In this document: in pieces, positions 34,992 through 43,799 of the stretch
Layout: every line of letters starts with the position of its first letter
Numbering within the stretch: position 1 is the first letter of the stretch
DNA from: an uncultured Tissierellia bacterium
GTDB taxonomy: Bacteria; Bacillota; Clostridia; Tissierellales; Tissierellaceae
Assembly: GCA_946402705.1 (NCBI GenBank)
Contig: CAMIXG010000008.1
Coordinates: 1 to 58,035 of the forward strand
Direction of reading: 5' to 3'
DNA length: 58,035 nt
Made by a program: the position numbers and the translations under genes
Notes under the pieces: model-generated
Seen by the model: only the letters and a program-made list of their open reading frames with translations
What the model was told of the DNA's origin: nothing
Database searches by the model: none

Positions 34992-35870
34992 ATGAAAAAA
35001 TTGATGTCAAATGTAAGACTTATGATACAGATTTTAGTAACTACTATTACCAATGCCAACTTTAAAGGTTTTCTAACGGGAACAATCTATAGGGGACCTA
35101 CAAAATTTGCCTGTGTACCAGGGCTGAATTGTTATTCTTGCCCTGGAGCCCTAGGCTCATGTCCAATAGGCTCATTTCAAGCAGTGGCAAATAGTAGAGA
35201 TTTTAGTATTCCTTTTTATGTAGGTGGATTTTTAGCTACAGTTGGAGCTACAACTGGTAGATATACTTGTGGATATGCTTGTCCTTTTGGACTTGTTCAG
35301 GATTTGATATATAAGATACCTCTATTTAAAAAGGTTAAAAAATTACCACTTGAGAAGTATTTGAGAAAGTTAAGGTATTTAGTACTTGCTATTTTTGTAA
35401 TAATACTGCCAATTTTTATTGCAGGAATAGGTGGAGTTGGAAATCCATATTTTTGTAAATACATATGTCCATCAGGAACCTTGATGGCGGGGATACCCCT
35501 AGTACTTAAAAATGATGTATTTAGGTCTAGTATAGGAAGTCTATTTTTCCTAAAGATGAGTATATTAGTTGGAACAATCCTTTTATCCATAAAAACCTAT
35601 AGACCTTTTTGTAAATATATATGCCCATTAGGAGCTATATATGGTTTTTTTAATCCAGTTGCCATGTATAAGTTTAAGATAAATGATAGTTGTATAAACT
35701 GTAATAAATGTAGGCAGGTATGTAAATTTGATATAGAGGTATATCATAATCCTAACTCACCAGACTGTATAAGATGTGGTGATTGTATAAGAATATGTCC
35801 AACTTCTGCTATAGAAACTCCTTATACTAAAGCTTTAAAAAATAAAAAGGATAAATTAGGGGAGAATTAG
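34992..35870 (+). CDS. NapH/MauN-type membrane 4Fe-4S ferredoxin
   Basis: 292 residues. ATG 34992 follows ATAGGTGAT; the ATG at 34956 sits inside the CxxC peptide gene and is rejected. Membrane helices alternate with cysteine motifs: NCYSCPGALGSCPIGS, CGYACPFGLVQD, CKYICPSGTL, CKYICPLGAIYG, then two classical 4Fe-4S motifs (CINCNKCRQVCK, CIRCGDCIRICP). Likely passes electrons from the cytoplasm towards the outer thiol system of the same operon. Confidence 0.92.
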   Translation: MKKLMSNVRLMIQILVTTITNANFKGFLTGTIYRGPTKFACVPGLNCYSCPGALGSCPIGSFQAVANSRDFSIPFYVGGFLATVGATTGRYTCGYACPFGLVQDLIYKIPLFKKVKKLPLEKYLRKLRYLVLAIFVIILPIFIAGIGGVGNPYFCKYICPSGTLMAGIPLVLKNDVFRSSIGSLFFLKMSILVGTILLSIKTYRPFCKYICPLGAIYGFFNPVAMYKFKINDSCINCNKCRQVCKFDIEVYHNPNSPDCIRCGDCIRICPTSAIETPYTKALKNKKDKLGEN

Positions 35871-35892
35871 AATTGTTACTAGTTAATTTTGA

Positions 35893-35921
35893 TTGACAAA
35901 ATAAAATAGTTGATGTATGGA
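35893..35921 (+). promoter_or_regulatory. Candidate purC promoter
   Basis: Perfect TTGACA (35893-35898) with a 17-bp spacer and a weak TATGGA (35916-35921), 43 bp before the GTG start. Confidence 0.45.
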
Positions 35922-35963
35922 AAATCCTCTTGTACCATTGTAGAAAAGAATAGGAGTGATATT

Positions 35964-36644
35964 GTGAATCTAATATATAAGGGTAAAACAAAAGATGTTT
36001 ATGATTTAGAAGATGGCAAATATTTACTACAATTTAAGGATGATGTAACTGGAGAAAATGGAAAATTTGACCCAGGTGCAAACACAGTTGGACTTACAAT
36101 AGATGGGGTTGGACTTTCCGGACTTAAACTTACTAAGATGTTTTTTGAAAAAATAAATGATGTAGGTATAAAAACTCACTATGTGGATTCAGATTTAGAA
36201 AAAGCTACTATGACAGTATATCCAGCTACAATGTTTGGTAAAGGCATAGAGGTAATTTGTAGATATAAGGCAGTGGGTAGTTTTATTAGAAGATATGGTA
36301 TGTACGCAAAAGAGGGTCAAGATTTAGATACTTATGTGGAGATAACTTTGAAAGATGATGAGAGACAAGATCCACTTATTACCAAAGATGCCCTTGAAAT
36401 GTTAGGCATACTAAGTGAAGATGAATATAATATTTTGGTAGATATGACTAAAAAAGTATCAAATATAATAAGGGAAGAACTTGCAAAAAAAGATATAGAT
36501 TTATATGACATAAAGCTTGAGTTTGGAAGAATTGGAGACAAGAAAGAAATAGCCCTTATAGATGAAATATCTGGCGGAAATATGAGAGCATATAAAAATG
36601 GTAAACATTTGGAGCCACTAGTTCTTGAAAAAGAAATGATTTAA
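35964..36644 (+). CDS. purC: SAICAR synthetase (PurC)
   Basis: 226 residues from a GTG at 35964 with TAGGAGTGAT upstream; the in-frame ATG at 35910 would add 18 unrelated residues. Starts NLIYKGKTKDVYD as PurC proteins do; ATP-binding glycine-rich strand, EVICRYKAVGSF(I)RRYG and LIDEISGGNMR are family motifs. Makes SAICAR from CAIR, Asp and ATP in purine synthesis. Unusually it stands alone rather than in a pur operon. Confidence 0.96.
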   Translation: MNLIYKGKTKDVYDLEDGKYLLQFKDDVTGENGKFDPGANTVGLTIDGVGLSGLKLTKMFFEKINDVGIKTHYVDSDLEKATMTVYPATMFGKGIEVICRYKAVGSFIRRYGMYAKEGQDLDTYVEITLKDDERQDPLITKDALEMLGILSEDEYNILVDMTKKVSNIIREELAKKDIDLYDIKLEFGRIGDKKEIALIDEISGGNMRAYKNGKHLEPLVLEKEMI

Positions 36645-36688
36645 AGGTTTTTAGAAGTTTTAAAATATGGTAGAATATATTGGCAATG

Positions 36689-36720
36689 AAAAGCATACAG
36701 GGTATGCTTTTTAATTTTTT
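36689..36720 (+). terminator. purC terminator
   Basis: AAAAGCATAC/GTATGCTTTT with a three-base loop and a T-rich tail. Confidence 0.9.
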
Positions 36721-36737
36721 TAATAGGGGGAGCAAAT

Positions 36738-39700
36738 TTGATAGAGACCATAATAAGAAACTTCACACTAAAGTCAAGAAGTAAAATAATGGATTACATA
36801 GATAATCAAGAAGATATAAAAGCTAATGGATACATATGGTTTTTCAAATTGGTTTCAATGAAATATATGGATGCTAAAGGATATATAAAAGTTGATTTCA
36901 CCAATTATAATTCAATTATAGATAATATGAAAAAGCTAGTTGAGTATATGGAAGAGGTATTTACATTAGATGATATAGATTATGATTTAACTAAGATAGA
37001 TATGGAAAGTGATAAGGGAATAATAGCAGAGCTTATCCAGCTACCAAATGAGTATTTTTCAGAAATAGAGATAATAGGGTGGATTTACCAGTACTATAGA
37101 TCTGTTAAGAAAGATGAAGTTCTAAAACTAGTTAAAAAGAATAATAAGGTTGAAAAAGAAAATATAGGAGCTGTAACCCAACTATTTACACCTAAATGGG
37201 TGGTTAAATATATGGTGGAGAACTCTGTTGGAAGAATCTACTTGGAAGGTAGAGACAATGATAAATTTAAAGCTAGTTTAAGGTATTATGTAGATAATGA
37301 AAAGATTAAAGATAGGTGTATTGAATCTGAGTATTTAAAAATATTAGATCCAGCCATGGGTACGGGGCATATTTTAGTATATGTATTTGATATTTTATAT
37401 GAAATGTATCAGATGGAGGGCTATAAAAAGGATGATATAGCAATAACTATATTAAAAGAAAATATTTTTGGTTTTGACATAGACATATACTCGGAGAAAC
37501 TAACTAAATTTTCATTATATATGAAGGCTAGGGAAAAAGATAAGGACATATTAAAAAAAGACATTCATTTCAATATATTTTCATTTAAGGAAACATCAGA
37601 CATAGAAATAAATCACCCAAATATAAACAAAAAAGCAAGAGAAGATATAGAGTATATAATTGAGATATTTAAAGATGCTAAAAATCTAGGCTCCATTATA
37701 AAGGTGGAAAAAGCTATAGATTTTGAAAACTTATACAGGGAAGTAGAAGAAGAAAACTTACTTGAAATAATTAAGCAAGTGGAATTTTTGTGCGGAAAAT
37801 ATCATGTTTTAATAACAAATCCACCCTACATGGGAAAGAAAAATATGAATAAGGATTTGGCAAAATATATAAATGAAAATTATCCACTTACAAAAAATGA
37901 TTTATTTTCAGTTTTTATGGAAATAAAGGATAAACTACTTTATGATGATGGGATTGTATCCATGATAACACCTCATTCTTGGATGTTTTTATCCAGCTTT
38001 GCAGGTTATAGGGCAGACCTGTCAAAAAATCATACTATAACAAGCTTACTTCATCTAGGCTCTAGAGCCTTTAATGCCTCAGATGTAGGGACAATAGTTC
38101 AGGCAGTTGCCTATATTATGGAGAATCGGAAAGTAAAAGGCTATCAAGGTAGTTATTATAATTTAGTGGATTATGGAAATTCTGATTTAAAGGAAAAAGC
38201 TTTTTTATCTGGAAAAGATGAATATATAATAGATATAGATGAGTTAAGTAAAATAGACCAGCATCCATTTGCCTATTGGATAAATAAAAGCATGATAATT
38301 GATATGGATAAACATGCAGAACTTGGTGACCTATATATTGTGAAACAAGGTATGACAACTTCAAATAACAAGAGGTTTTTAAGGTTTTGGCATGAGGTAG
38401 ATAGAGAAAAGATTGGCTTTAATATGAAGGACAGTCAAGAAGCTAAAGATTCTGGAAAGAAATGGTTTCCCTATAATAAGGGAGGAACCTTTAAAAAATG
38501 GTATGGTAATAATGATATGATAGTTAACTATGAAAATAATGGAGAAGAGATGGTGGAATATACATCAAAGCTTCCCCAAGGTTCATGGGTTAGAATAAAG
38601 AGTAGGGAGTATTATTTTAAGGAGGCTATATCCTGGCCCTATATAACAGATATTAATAACTTTGGCCCAAGATATGTAGAGACAGGTTTTATTTTTGATG
38701 TGGCAGGACCATCTATATTTATAGATGGTGATGACAAGTATTATATAATGGGTATACTATCATCTCCCATAAGTCGTGAAGTCATAAGAATTATAAATCC
38801 AACTATGAATTTTCAAGTAGAAAATATAAAACGCATACCCATTGTTTTTGATGATAAGGAGAAAGCTACTATAATAAAATTGGTTAAGGAAAATATAAAA
38901 CTATCTAAGATAGACTATGATTTATTTGAGAAATCATGGAATTTTAAAGGGCATCCACTTTTAAATTATAATCCAAAAATCGAGCTGGGGATAAGTGAGT
39001 ATTGTGATGATATAAATAAAAGATTTAATAAGGTTAAGAAAAATGAAGAAAAGATAAATCGGCTTATAAATAAAATCTATGACTTAGAAGATGAAATTAG
39101 TCCCAAAGTTGAAAATGCTAGTGTAACTATGACTAGGGTTGTAGACAAGAAAATTGACGGAGATAATAGTTATGTAATGACTAGGGCTGAAATAATAGAA
39201 AATCTATTGGGTTATCTTGTAGGGTGTATCTTAGGAAGATATAGGCTGGATAATTATGAGAGTTATGATAATATAATAATCTTTAATAAATTGGATGAAA
39301 TGCCAGATGTGGTTTTTAGTATAAAAGAGCTACTAAAGCTGCTATTTGGATCTGAAAACTTCCATGAAAACTATAGCTATATAGCGAGTATTATTTCAAA
39401 AGATGAAGTAAAGACAGACGATGAAAAAATCAGGGATTATTTTATGTATAAATCAGGATTTTATAATGAACACAACAGAAAATTTCAAGGAAACCCTATA
39501 TATTTCTTATTTGAGAGTGGTAAGAAAAATGCCATGAAGGGAATTTTCTCCATCCATAGATATTGTGGAAAAGAACTAGTGGATATAGCCAATATATATG
39601 GGGATAAGTTAGAAAAAATTTATCTAAAGAAGGTTGAAAGTGACATAGATAAAAAGGAAAACTTGGCTAAGCTTAAAGAACTTGAAGGCTATAGAGAATT

Positions 39701-39821
39701 ACTCCTATTGCAAGATATAGAGGTAAATTTAGATGATGGAATAAAAGCAAATTATGGAAAATTTCAAGATATAAGATATAATAATAAGACATCAAATATT
39801 TTGACCAAAATCAAACTATAA
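36738..39821 (+). CDS. PglX-like adenine-specific DNA methyltransferase (orphan)
   Basis: 1027 residues from TTG after AGGGGGA. N-terminal helical domain, FTPKWVVKYMVENSVGRIYLE, SAM site LDPAMGTGHIL (about residue 205, Cys of the usual DPACGSGH replaced by Met) and catalytic NPPYMGKKNMN (about 360), then ITPHSWMFLSSF and a long specificity region with FAYWI and FNFQVENIKRIP-type blocks. These match BREX PglX N6-adenine methyltransferases and type IIG-like enzymes. No brxA/B/C/L or pglZ gene is in the window. It may mark DNA, regulate genes or be a solitary defence enzyme. Confidence 0.87.
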   Translation: MIETIIRNFTLKSRSKIMDYIDNQEDIKANGYIWFFKLVSMKYMDAKGYIKVDFTNYNSIIDNMKKLVEYMEEVFTLDDIDYDLTKIDMESDKGIIAELIQLPNEYFSEIEIIGWIYQYYRSVKKDEVLKLVKKNNKVEKENIGAVTQLFTPKWVVKYMVENSVGRIYLEGRDNDKFKASLRYYVDNEKIKDRCIESEYLKILDPAMGTGHILVYVFDILYEMYQMEGYKKDDIAITILKENIFGFDIDIYSEKLTKFSLYMKAREKDKDILKKDIHFNIFSFKETSDIEINHPNINKKAREDIEYIIEIFKDAKNLGSIIKVEKAIDFENLYREVEEENLLEIIKQVEFLCGKYHVLITNPPYMGKKNMNKDLAKYINENYPLTKNDLFSVFMEIKDKLLYDDGIVSMITPHSWMFLSSFAGYRADLSKNHTITSLLHLGSRAFNASDVGTIVQAVAYIMENRKVKGYQGSYYNLVDYGNSDLKEKAFLSGKDEYIIDIDELSKIDQHPFAYWINKSMIIDMDKHAELGDLYIVKQGMTTSNNKRFLRFWHEVDREKIGFNMKDSQEAKDSGKKWFPYNKGGTFKKWYGNNDMIVNYENNGEEMVEYTSKLPQGSWVRIKSREYYFKEAISWPYITDINNFGPRYVETGFIFDVAGPSIFIDGDDKYYIMGILSSPISREVIRIINPTMNFQVENIKRIPIVFDDKEKATIIKLVKENIKLSKIDYDLFEKSWNFKGHPLLNYNPKIELGISEYCDDINKRFNKVKKNEEKINRLINKIYDLEDEISPKVENASVTMTRVVDKKIDGDNSYVMTRAEIIENLLGYLVGCILGRYRLDNYESYDNIIIFNKLDEMPDVVFSIKELLKLLFGSENFHENYSYIASIISKDEVKTDDEKIRDYFMYKSGFYNEHNRKFQGNPIYFLFESGKKNAMKGIFSIHRYCGKELVDIANIYGDKLEKIYLKKVESDIDKKENLAKLKELEGYRELLLLQDIEVNLDDGIKANYGKFQDIRYNNKTSNILTKIKL

Positions 39822-39915
39822 TATGTTTGTTAGCTAGCTTTGTAAATAAAGATGAAATATACTATAGTTTATTATATAATAACAGTGATAATAATAAATG
39901 ACTGGAGCTGATTTT

Positions 39916-40875
39916 TTGAAAAAATACGGAAAGCTAATCATAGTTTTAATATGTTTGGCAACAGCATTCCTTATTTTTAGCTGTAGCAATAAATCTAAAA
40001 AAAATAATGGAACATCAGATTTAAAAACAGATGAAAATGTAGAAAGTGTAAAAGAAGAAAAAGTATATAAAACTATGGAAGAATTTGATGAAATAAATAA
40101 AAAGGGTAAAACTGATGAAGCTATAGATTTTGTGGATAAAAATATAAAAATAGTTGGAAAAGAAAATGCAGATATTTTGGTGTATGGACTTGAAGAAAAA
40201 TTATATTCAAATATAAACTATAGATTTAGACAGCTTACAAATGATGATAAAGATGGAGAACTTCAAGGTATTTTTACGGAAAACAGAATTATAACAGAAG
40301 AAGATGTAAAAACTATAAAAAATAAAGAGCTTAAAAAAGATATAGAAGATATTTTAAAGGATAAATATACACTTGTAAAGAATGCTGATAAGTTAGAGCT
40401 TGTAATTAACTATGACAAGTTTTTATCTTATGGAGAATCTGTATCTGAAAGTACAAGGGACTATTTAAATATAGAAGCTAAAATATTAGAATCACCAACC
40501 ATATATAATGGAGAATTTAATATAGAGATAGATGATTTAGGATCTAGGCTTTTAAAGTTAGAAACTTATTTAACTGAATATCCAGAAGCTAAACATTTTG
40601 AAAAGATTTTAAAGTATTATAGAAGGGATTTAATAAGTTATCTAAAAGGAACAGAAAGTGATTTAATCCTAGATAAAAATGGTAAAGTAAATACTAGGTT
40701 ATTTAATAGCTATAAAAACCTTATTAAGAATAAAGATAGTATAACAGCAAACATAGTAAGAAAATATGTGGACATTTTAAAAGATGGAAATAGTTTTACT
40801 AGAGATTATTTAGAAGTTACCATATTATCTCTAACAAATCAGGCATTAAATTCTATTGAGAATAAAGTGGAATAG
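39916..40875 (+). CDS. Lipoprotein of unknown function
   Basis: 319 residues from TTG 39916, seven bases after GGAG. The in-frame ATG at 39898 lacks a ribosome binding site and would put non-signal residues before the signal peptide. Lipobox LIFSC. The remainder is lysine- and glutamate-rich and helical (EEKVYKTMEEFDEINKKGKT), without a recognised domain. Probably a surface-anchored helical protein. Ends 46 bases before fni. Confidence 0.7.
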   Translation: MKKYGKLIIVLICLATAFLIFSCSNKSKKNNGTSDLKTDENVESVKEEKVYKTMEEFDEINKKGKTDEAIDFVDKNIKIVGKENADILVYGLEEKLYSNINYRFRQLTNDDKDGELQGIFTENRIITEEDVKTIKNKELKKDIEDILKDKYTLVKNADKLELVINYDKFLSYGESVSESTRDYLNIEAKILESPTIYNGEFNIEIDDLGSRLLKLETYLTEYPEAKHFEKILKYYRRDLISYLKGTESDLILDKNGKVNTRLFNSYKNLIKNKDSITANIVRKYVDILKDGNSFTRDYLEVTILSLTNQALNSIENKVE

Positions 40876-40921
40876 TTTTGTAATATTAGTTATTTATAAA
40901 GTTTAGTAGAGGTGTTAATCT

Positions 40922-41941
40922 ATGAGAGAATTAAGAAAAAAAGAGCATGTAGAAAATTATTTAAGATCTATGTATGAAGGAGATACTCTATTATCAGATG
41001 TATTTCTACCAAATAATTCATTACCAGAGTTAAACTTTGATGAGTTAGATATTAGTATGGAATTTTTAGGTAAGAAAATTGATTGTCCAATTATGATTAA
41101 TGCAATGACAGGTGGTTCAGAATTTACTAAATCGATTAATAACGATTTAGCTAGACTTGCAAGGCAATTTAATATCCCCATGGCAGTTGGTTCACAGACC
41201 ATAGCCCTTTGTGAAGATAATAGTTGTATAGAATCATTTAGTGTAGTTAGAGATATTATTGGAGAAGAAGGAGTAGTAATATCTAATCTTTCAGCCAGTG
41301 CATCTTTAGAAGATTGCCAAAGGGCAGTTGAGTTACTAAATAGTGATGCAATTCAACTTCACTTAAATCCTGGTCAGGAGATGGTGATGAGAGAGGGAGA
41401 TAGAGATTTTAGAGGTATTTTAGATAATATTAAAAAAATCAATGAAAATATCGACAAACCTTTAATTGTAAAAGAAGTAGGACTTGGAATGTCTAAAGAA
41501 GTGGTAACCAAGTTAGAAAATATAGGTGTTAAATATATAGATATATCTGGTGCTGGTGGTACAAATTTTATAGAAATTGAAAATCTTAGAAATGCAGATA
41601 CAGATTTAAGTGAACTTTTTGAGTGGGGAGTGCCAACAGCACTTTCAATAATAGAAGCTAGAAAGGTTTCAAGTCAGTTAAATATAATTGGTAGTGGAGG
41701 AATCAGAAGTAGTTTAGATATAGTTAAGGCTGTAGTTCTAGGAGCAGATATAGTTGGTATAGCTGGGGAACTTATGTCATATCTACAACATGGTGGTTAT
41801 GAAACAGCAGAAGCATATTTAGAAGACACAGTTTATAAGATAAAGGTTATAATGATGCTTTTAGGAAAGGCAAATATAAAAGAATTAAAAGAAACTAAAT
41901 ACAAGGTAAAAGGCACATTAAAAGAGCTATTAGAAGGATAG
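40922..41941 (+). CDS. fni: Type 2 isopentenyl-diphosphate delta-isomerase
   Basis: 339 residues. FMN-dependent TIM barrel interconverting IPP and DMAPP. Landmarks: KKEHVENYL near the N terminus, DCPIMINAMTGGSEFT, VGSQ, AIQLHLNPGQEMVMREGDRDF, VKEVGLGMS and IIGSGGIRSSLDIVKAVVLGAD (FMN phosphate). Frequent in Bacillota with the mevalonate pathway, though no other isoprenoid gene is here to show which pathway is used. AGAGGTG upstream. Confidence 0.95.
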   Translation: MRELRKKEHVENYLRSMYEGDTLLSDVFLPNNSLPELNFDELDISMEFLGKKIDCPIMINAMTGGSEFTKSINNDLARLARQFNIPMAVGSQTIALCEDNSCIESFSVVRDIIGEEGVVISNLSASASLEDCQRAVELLNSDAIQLHLNPGQEMVMREGDRDFRGILDNIKKINENIDKPLIVKEVGLGMSKEVVTKLENIGVKYIDISGAGGTNFIEIENLRNADTDLSELFEWGVPTALSIIEARKVSSQLNIIGSGGIRSSLDIVKAVVLGADIVGIAGELMSYLQHGGYETAEAYLEDTVYKIKVIMMLLGKANIKELKETKYKVKGTLKELLEG

Positions 41942-42010
41942 TATAATAACTTGTTAAATAAAACTTATCGAGGGAAAGTTTTATTATATAAATGTTGTTC
42001 TATAAAAGGG

Positions 42011-42044
42011 AAAATATGTTAACTATTATAGTTAGCATATTTTT
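42011..42044. terminator. Bidirectional terminator between fni and the Lys-rich peptide gene
   Basis: Sixteen-base arms (AAAATATGTTAACTAT and its near-complement, one G-U) with almost no loop. Runs of T follow on the plus strand, and CCCTTTT on the minus strand. Confidence 0.65.
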
Positions 42045-42174
42045 ATTTGCCTTTTTTTATGATGATTTTTTTCTTAACTATTTTTTTATAACCTTTTTTC
42101 TTTTTTATCTTTTTAAATTTTTTAATTATTTTATTTTTCTTTTTAATTATTTTTTTCTTTTTTATTGTTTTCAT
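42043..42174 (-). CDS. Lysine-rich 43-residue peptide
   Basis: ATG 42174-42172 lies four bases after ATAGGAGG, a near-ideal ribosome binding site. The frame gives MKTIKKKKIIKKKNKIIKKF, continuing with KKIKKKKGYKK and IVKKKIIIKKGK to a TAA at 42043-42045. 25 of 43 residues are Lys, most of the rest Ile, and there is no acidic residue. The block is flanked by hairpins at 42194-42215 and 42011-42044. Might bind nucleic acid or membranes. No family recognised. Low-complexity AT sequence can make such frames by chance; the ribosome site and flanking hairpins are the main argument. Confidence 0.6.
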   Translation of the reverse strand: MKTIKKKKIIKKKNKIIKKFKKIKKKKGYKKIVKKKIIIKKGK

Positions 42175-42193
42175 ACTTCCTCCTATAAAATAA

Positions 42194-42215
42194 GAGATAC
42201 TAAATATAGTATCTC
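42194..42215 (-). terminator. Hairpin between TIM-barrel gene and Lys-rich peptide gene
   Basis: GAGATACTA/TAGTATCTC with a four-base loop. On the minus strand it is followed by a T-rich stretch, so it may end the TIM-barrel transcript or attenuate it. Confidence 0.55.
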
Positions 42216-42228
42216 AGAATAGTAGTTT

Positions 42229-42909
42229 TTATTGTTTTTTATCAACTCTATATTGTTGCATTATACCTGCAAAAATTTCAGCACTAGTCGGTGGTGTATA
42301 GGTAATGGCATTAGCACCAGCCTCAATAGTTTCAAGTATAGACTCATCAGTTGGTCCACCTGTGGCAATTATAGGAACCATTTCTCCAAATTCGGCTCTT
42401 ATAGTCCTAACTATTTCAGCAGTTTTTGACCCACCTGATACATTGAAAATCTTAGCACCTGCTTCTAGTTTTCCCTTAAAATCGTCATGTACTGAAGCTA
42501 TAGTAGCAATTATAGGTATATCTACAACCTTATTCATATGAGCAATTACTTCATTAGAAGTAGGAGCGTTTACAACTACACCATAAGCACCCATAAGCTC
42601 TGCTTGTGCAGCTATGTTTACAGATCTTTTTCCAGTAGTAAGTCCACCACCAACACCAGCAAATACTGGTACAGGGGAAGCTTCTAGAATAGCTTGTGTA
42701 ATTGAAAGTTGTGGGGTAAAGGGATATACAGCCATAATAGAACTGGCATTAGTATTTCTAATTATTGCCACATCTGTGGTAAATAATAATGATTTTATCC
42801 TTTTTCCTAAAATTTTAATACCGCTAGCTTTATAAATTGCCTCTGGCACCTCTATTATCCTAGATCGCAGTGCAGATTTCACCTCAGGTACAAATTTTTC
42901 TTTCTTCAT
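42229..42909 (-). CDS. TIM-barrel protein of unknown function
   Basis: 226 residues with repeating strand/helix units and phosphate-gripping glycine loops (FAGVGGGLTTGKRS, FNVSGGSKTAE, IIATGGPTDESILE). It resembles HisA/ribulose-phosphate binding-type barrels and is often annotated merely 'hydrolase' in Clostridia. GGAGGT lies before the start. It stands alone, followed by a hairpin and the Lys-rich peptide. Substrate unknown. Confidence 0.7.
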   Translation of the reverse strand: MKKEKFVPEVKSALRSRIIEVPEAIYKASGIKILGKRIKSLLFTTDVAIIRNTNASSIMAVYPFTPQLSITQAILEASPVPVFAGVGGGLTTGKRSVNIAAQAELMGAYGVVVNAPTSNEVIAHMNKVVDIPIIATIASVHDDFKGKLEAGAKIFNVSGGSKTAEIVRTIRAEFGEMVPIIATGGPTDESILETIEAGANAITYTPPTSAEIFAGIMQQYRVDKKQ

Positions 42910-42990
42910 ATAATACCTCCATTCTAACTTAATACATCAAGTAAATATATTATACAATACATTAAAGAAAAAGTAATTAACTATCTCACT

Positions 42991-43036
42991 ATAAAGAAAA
43001 CTTATAATAAACCTATTAAAACAAAGTTTTCTTTAT
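42991..43036. repeat. 13-bp inverted repeat before the DUF1538 gene
   Basis: Arms ATAAAGAAAACTT (42991-43003) and AAGTTTTCTTTAT (43024-43036) are perfect complements around a 20-base loop. TATAAT at 43034-43039 overlaps the right arm. It could be an operator for a dimeric repressor over a promoter, or an RNA hairpin if transcription starts upstream. Confidence 0.5.
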
Positions 43037-43104
43037 AATAAAATGGGTATGGGTATTTACAGAGTAAGATTGCACTAAAATATATTAAGGAAAAGGGTGA
43101 TGAC

Positions 43105-43788
43105 TTGATAGAATTTTTTAAGACAGTAGGCTCAGTAGCCCCTTTGGCAGGAATACTATTATTTCTTCAGCTAGTTATATTCAGACAACCATTACATAGC
43201 AATTTGCAGTTTGGCTTTGGGTTCGTGATGACTATAATAGGGTTACATCTTTTTTTAAAGGGTATAGAAATCAGCTTAATACCCCTAGGAGATTTAGTTG
43301 GTAGTAACTTTGTAAGAATTGAAAAAAAGTGGATAGTAATGATAATGGTATTTATAATAGGCTATTTTGCTACTATGGCTGAACCAGGATTAAAGTCTTT
43401 GGCTAGAGAAGTCGAAAACTTATCAATGGGAGCAATAACAGAAAAAATGCTGATAAAAACCGTTGCAGTAGGATTTGGTATGGGAATGATGGTAGGTGTG
43501 GCAAAAATACTGTATAATGTATCTTATGTAAAGGTAATGATACCAGCACTTGCAATTATAATTGTACTGCTTGTAATATCGCCAGCACCTTTTAATGCAA
43601 TAGCTTTTGATGCAGCTAGTGCAACAACAGGACCTGTGAATATACCAATTAATATGGCTATTGCCATTGGACTGGCGACCTTAATAGAGGGAGTAGACCC
43701 ACTTTTATCAGGATTTGGTATTGTGGGACTTACATCAATGGGTTCAATAATATCTGTTATGGTACTTGGGATAATTACAAAAATCTAG
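43105..43788 (+). CDS. DUF1538 membrane protein (single-unit)
   Basis: 227 residues with about six to seven membrane helices, TTG start after AAGGGTGATG. Contains the DUF1538 signature (RQPLHSNLQFGFGFVMTIIG then FLKGIEISLIPLGDLVG, and GYFATMAEPGLK). Many DUF1538 proteins hold two such units, so this one may act as a dimer. A PII-like gene begins 11 bases later, and the two are probably a transporter with its cytosolic sensor. Substrate unknown. Confidence 0.8.
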   Translation: MIEFFKTVGSVAPLAGILLFLQLVIFRQPLHSNLQFGFGFVMTIIGLHLFLKGIEISLIPLGDLVGSNFVRIEKKWIVMIMVFIIGYFATMAEPGLKSLAREVENLSMGAITEKMLIKTVAVGFGMGMMVGVAKILYNVSYVKVMIPALAIIIVLLVISPAPFNAIAFDAASATTGPVNIPINMAIAIGLATLIEGVDPLLSGFGIVGLTSMGSIISVMVLGIITKI

Positions 43789-43799
43789 GAGTGTTATAT

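Noticed and set aside
36738..39821. Complete BREX defence island
   Set aside because: Neighbours on both sides are purC, a lipoprotein and fni; no brxA, brxB, brxC, pglZ or brxL.
41992..42222. Plus-strand frame encoding mostly Phe, Tyr, Leu
   Set aside because: It is the complement of the lysine-rich minus-strand gene and has no ribosome binding site; low-complexity T runs create the open frame.
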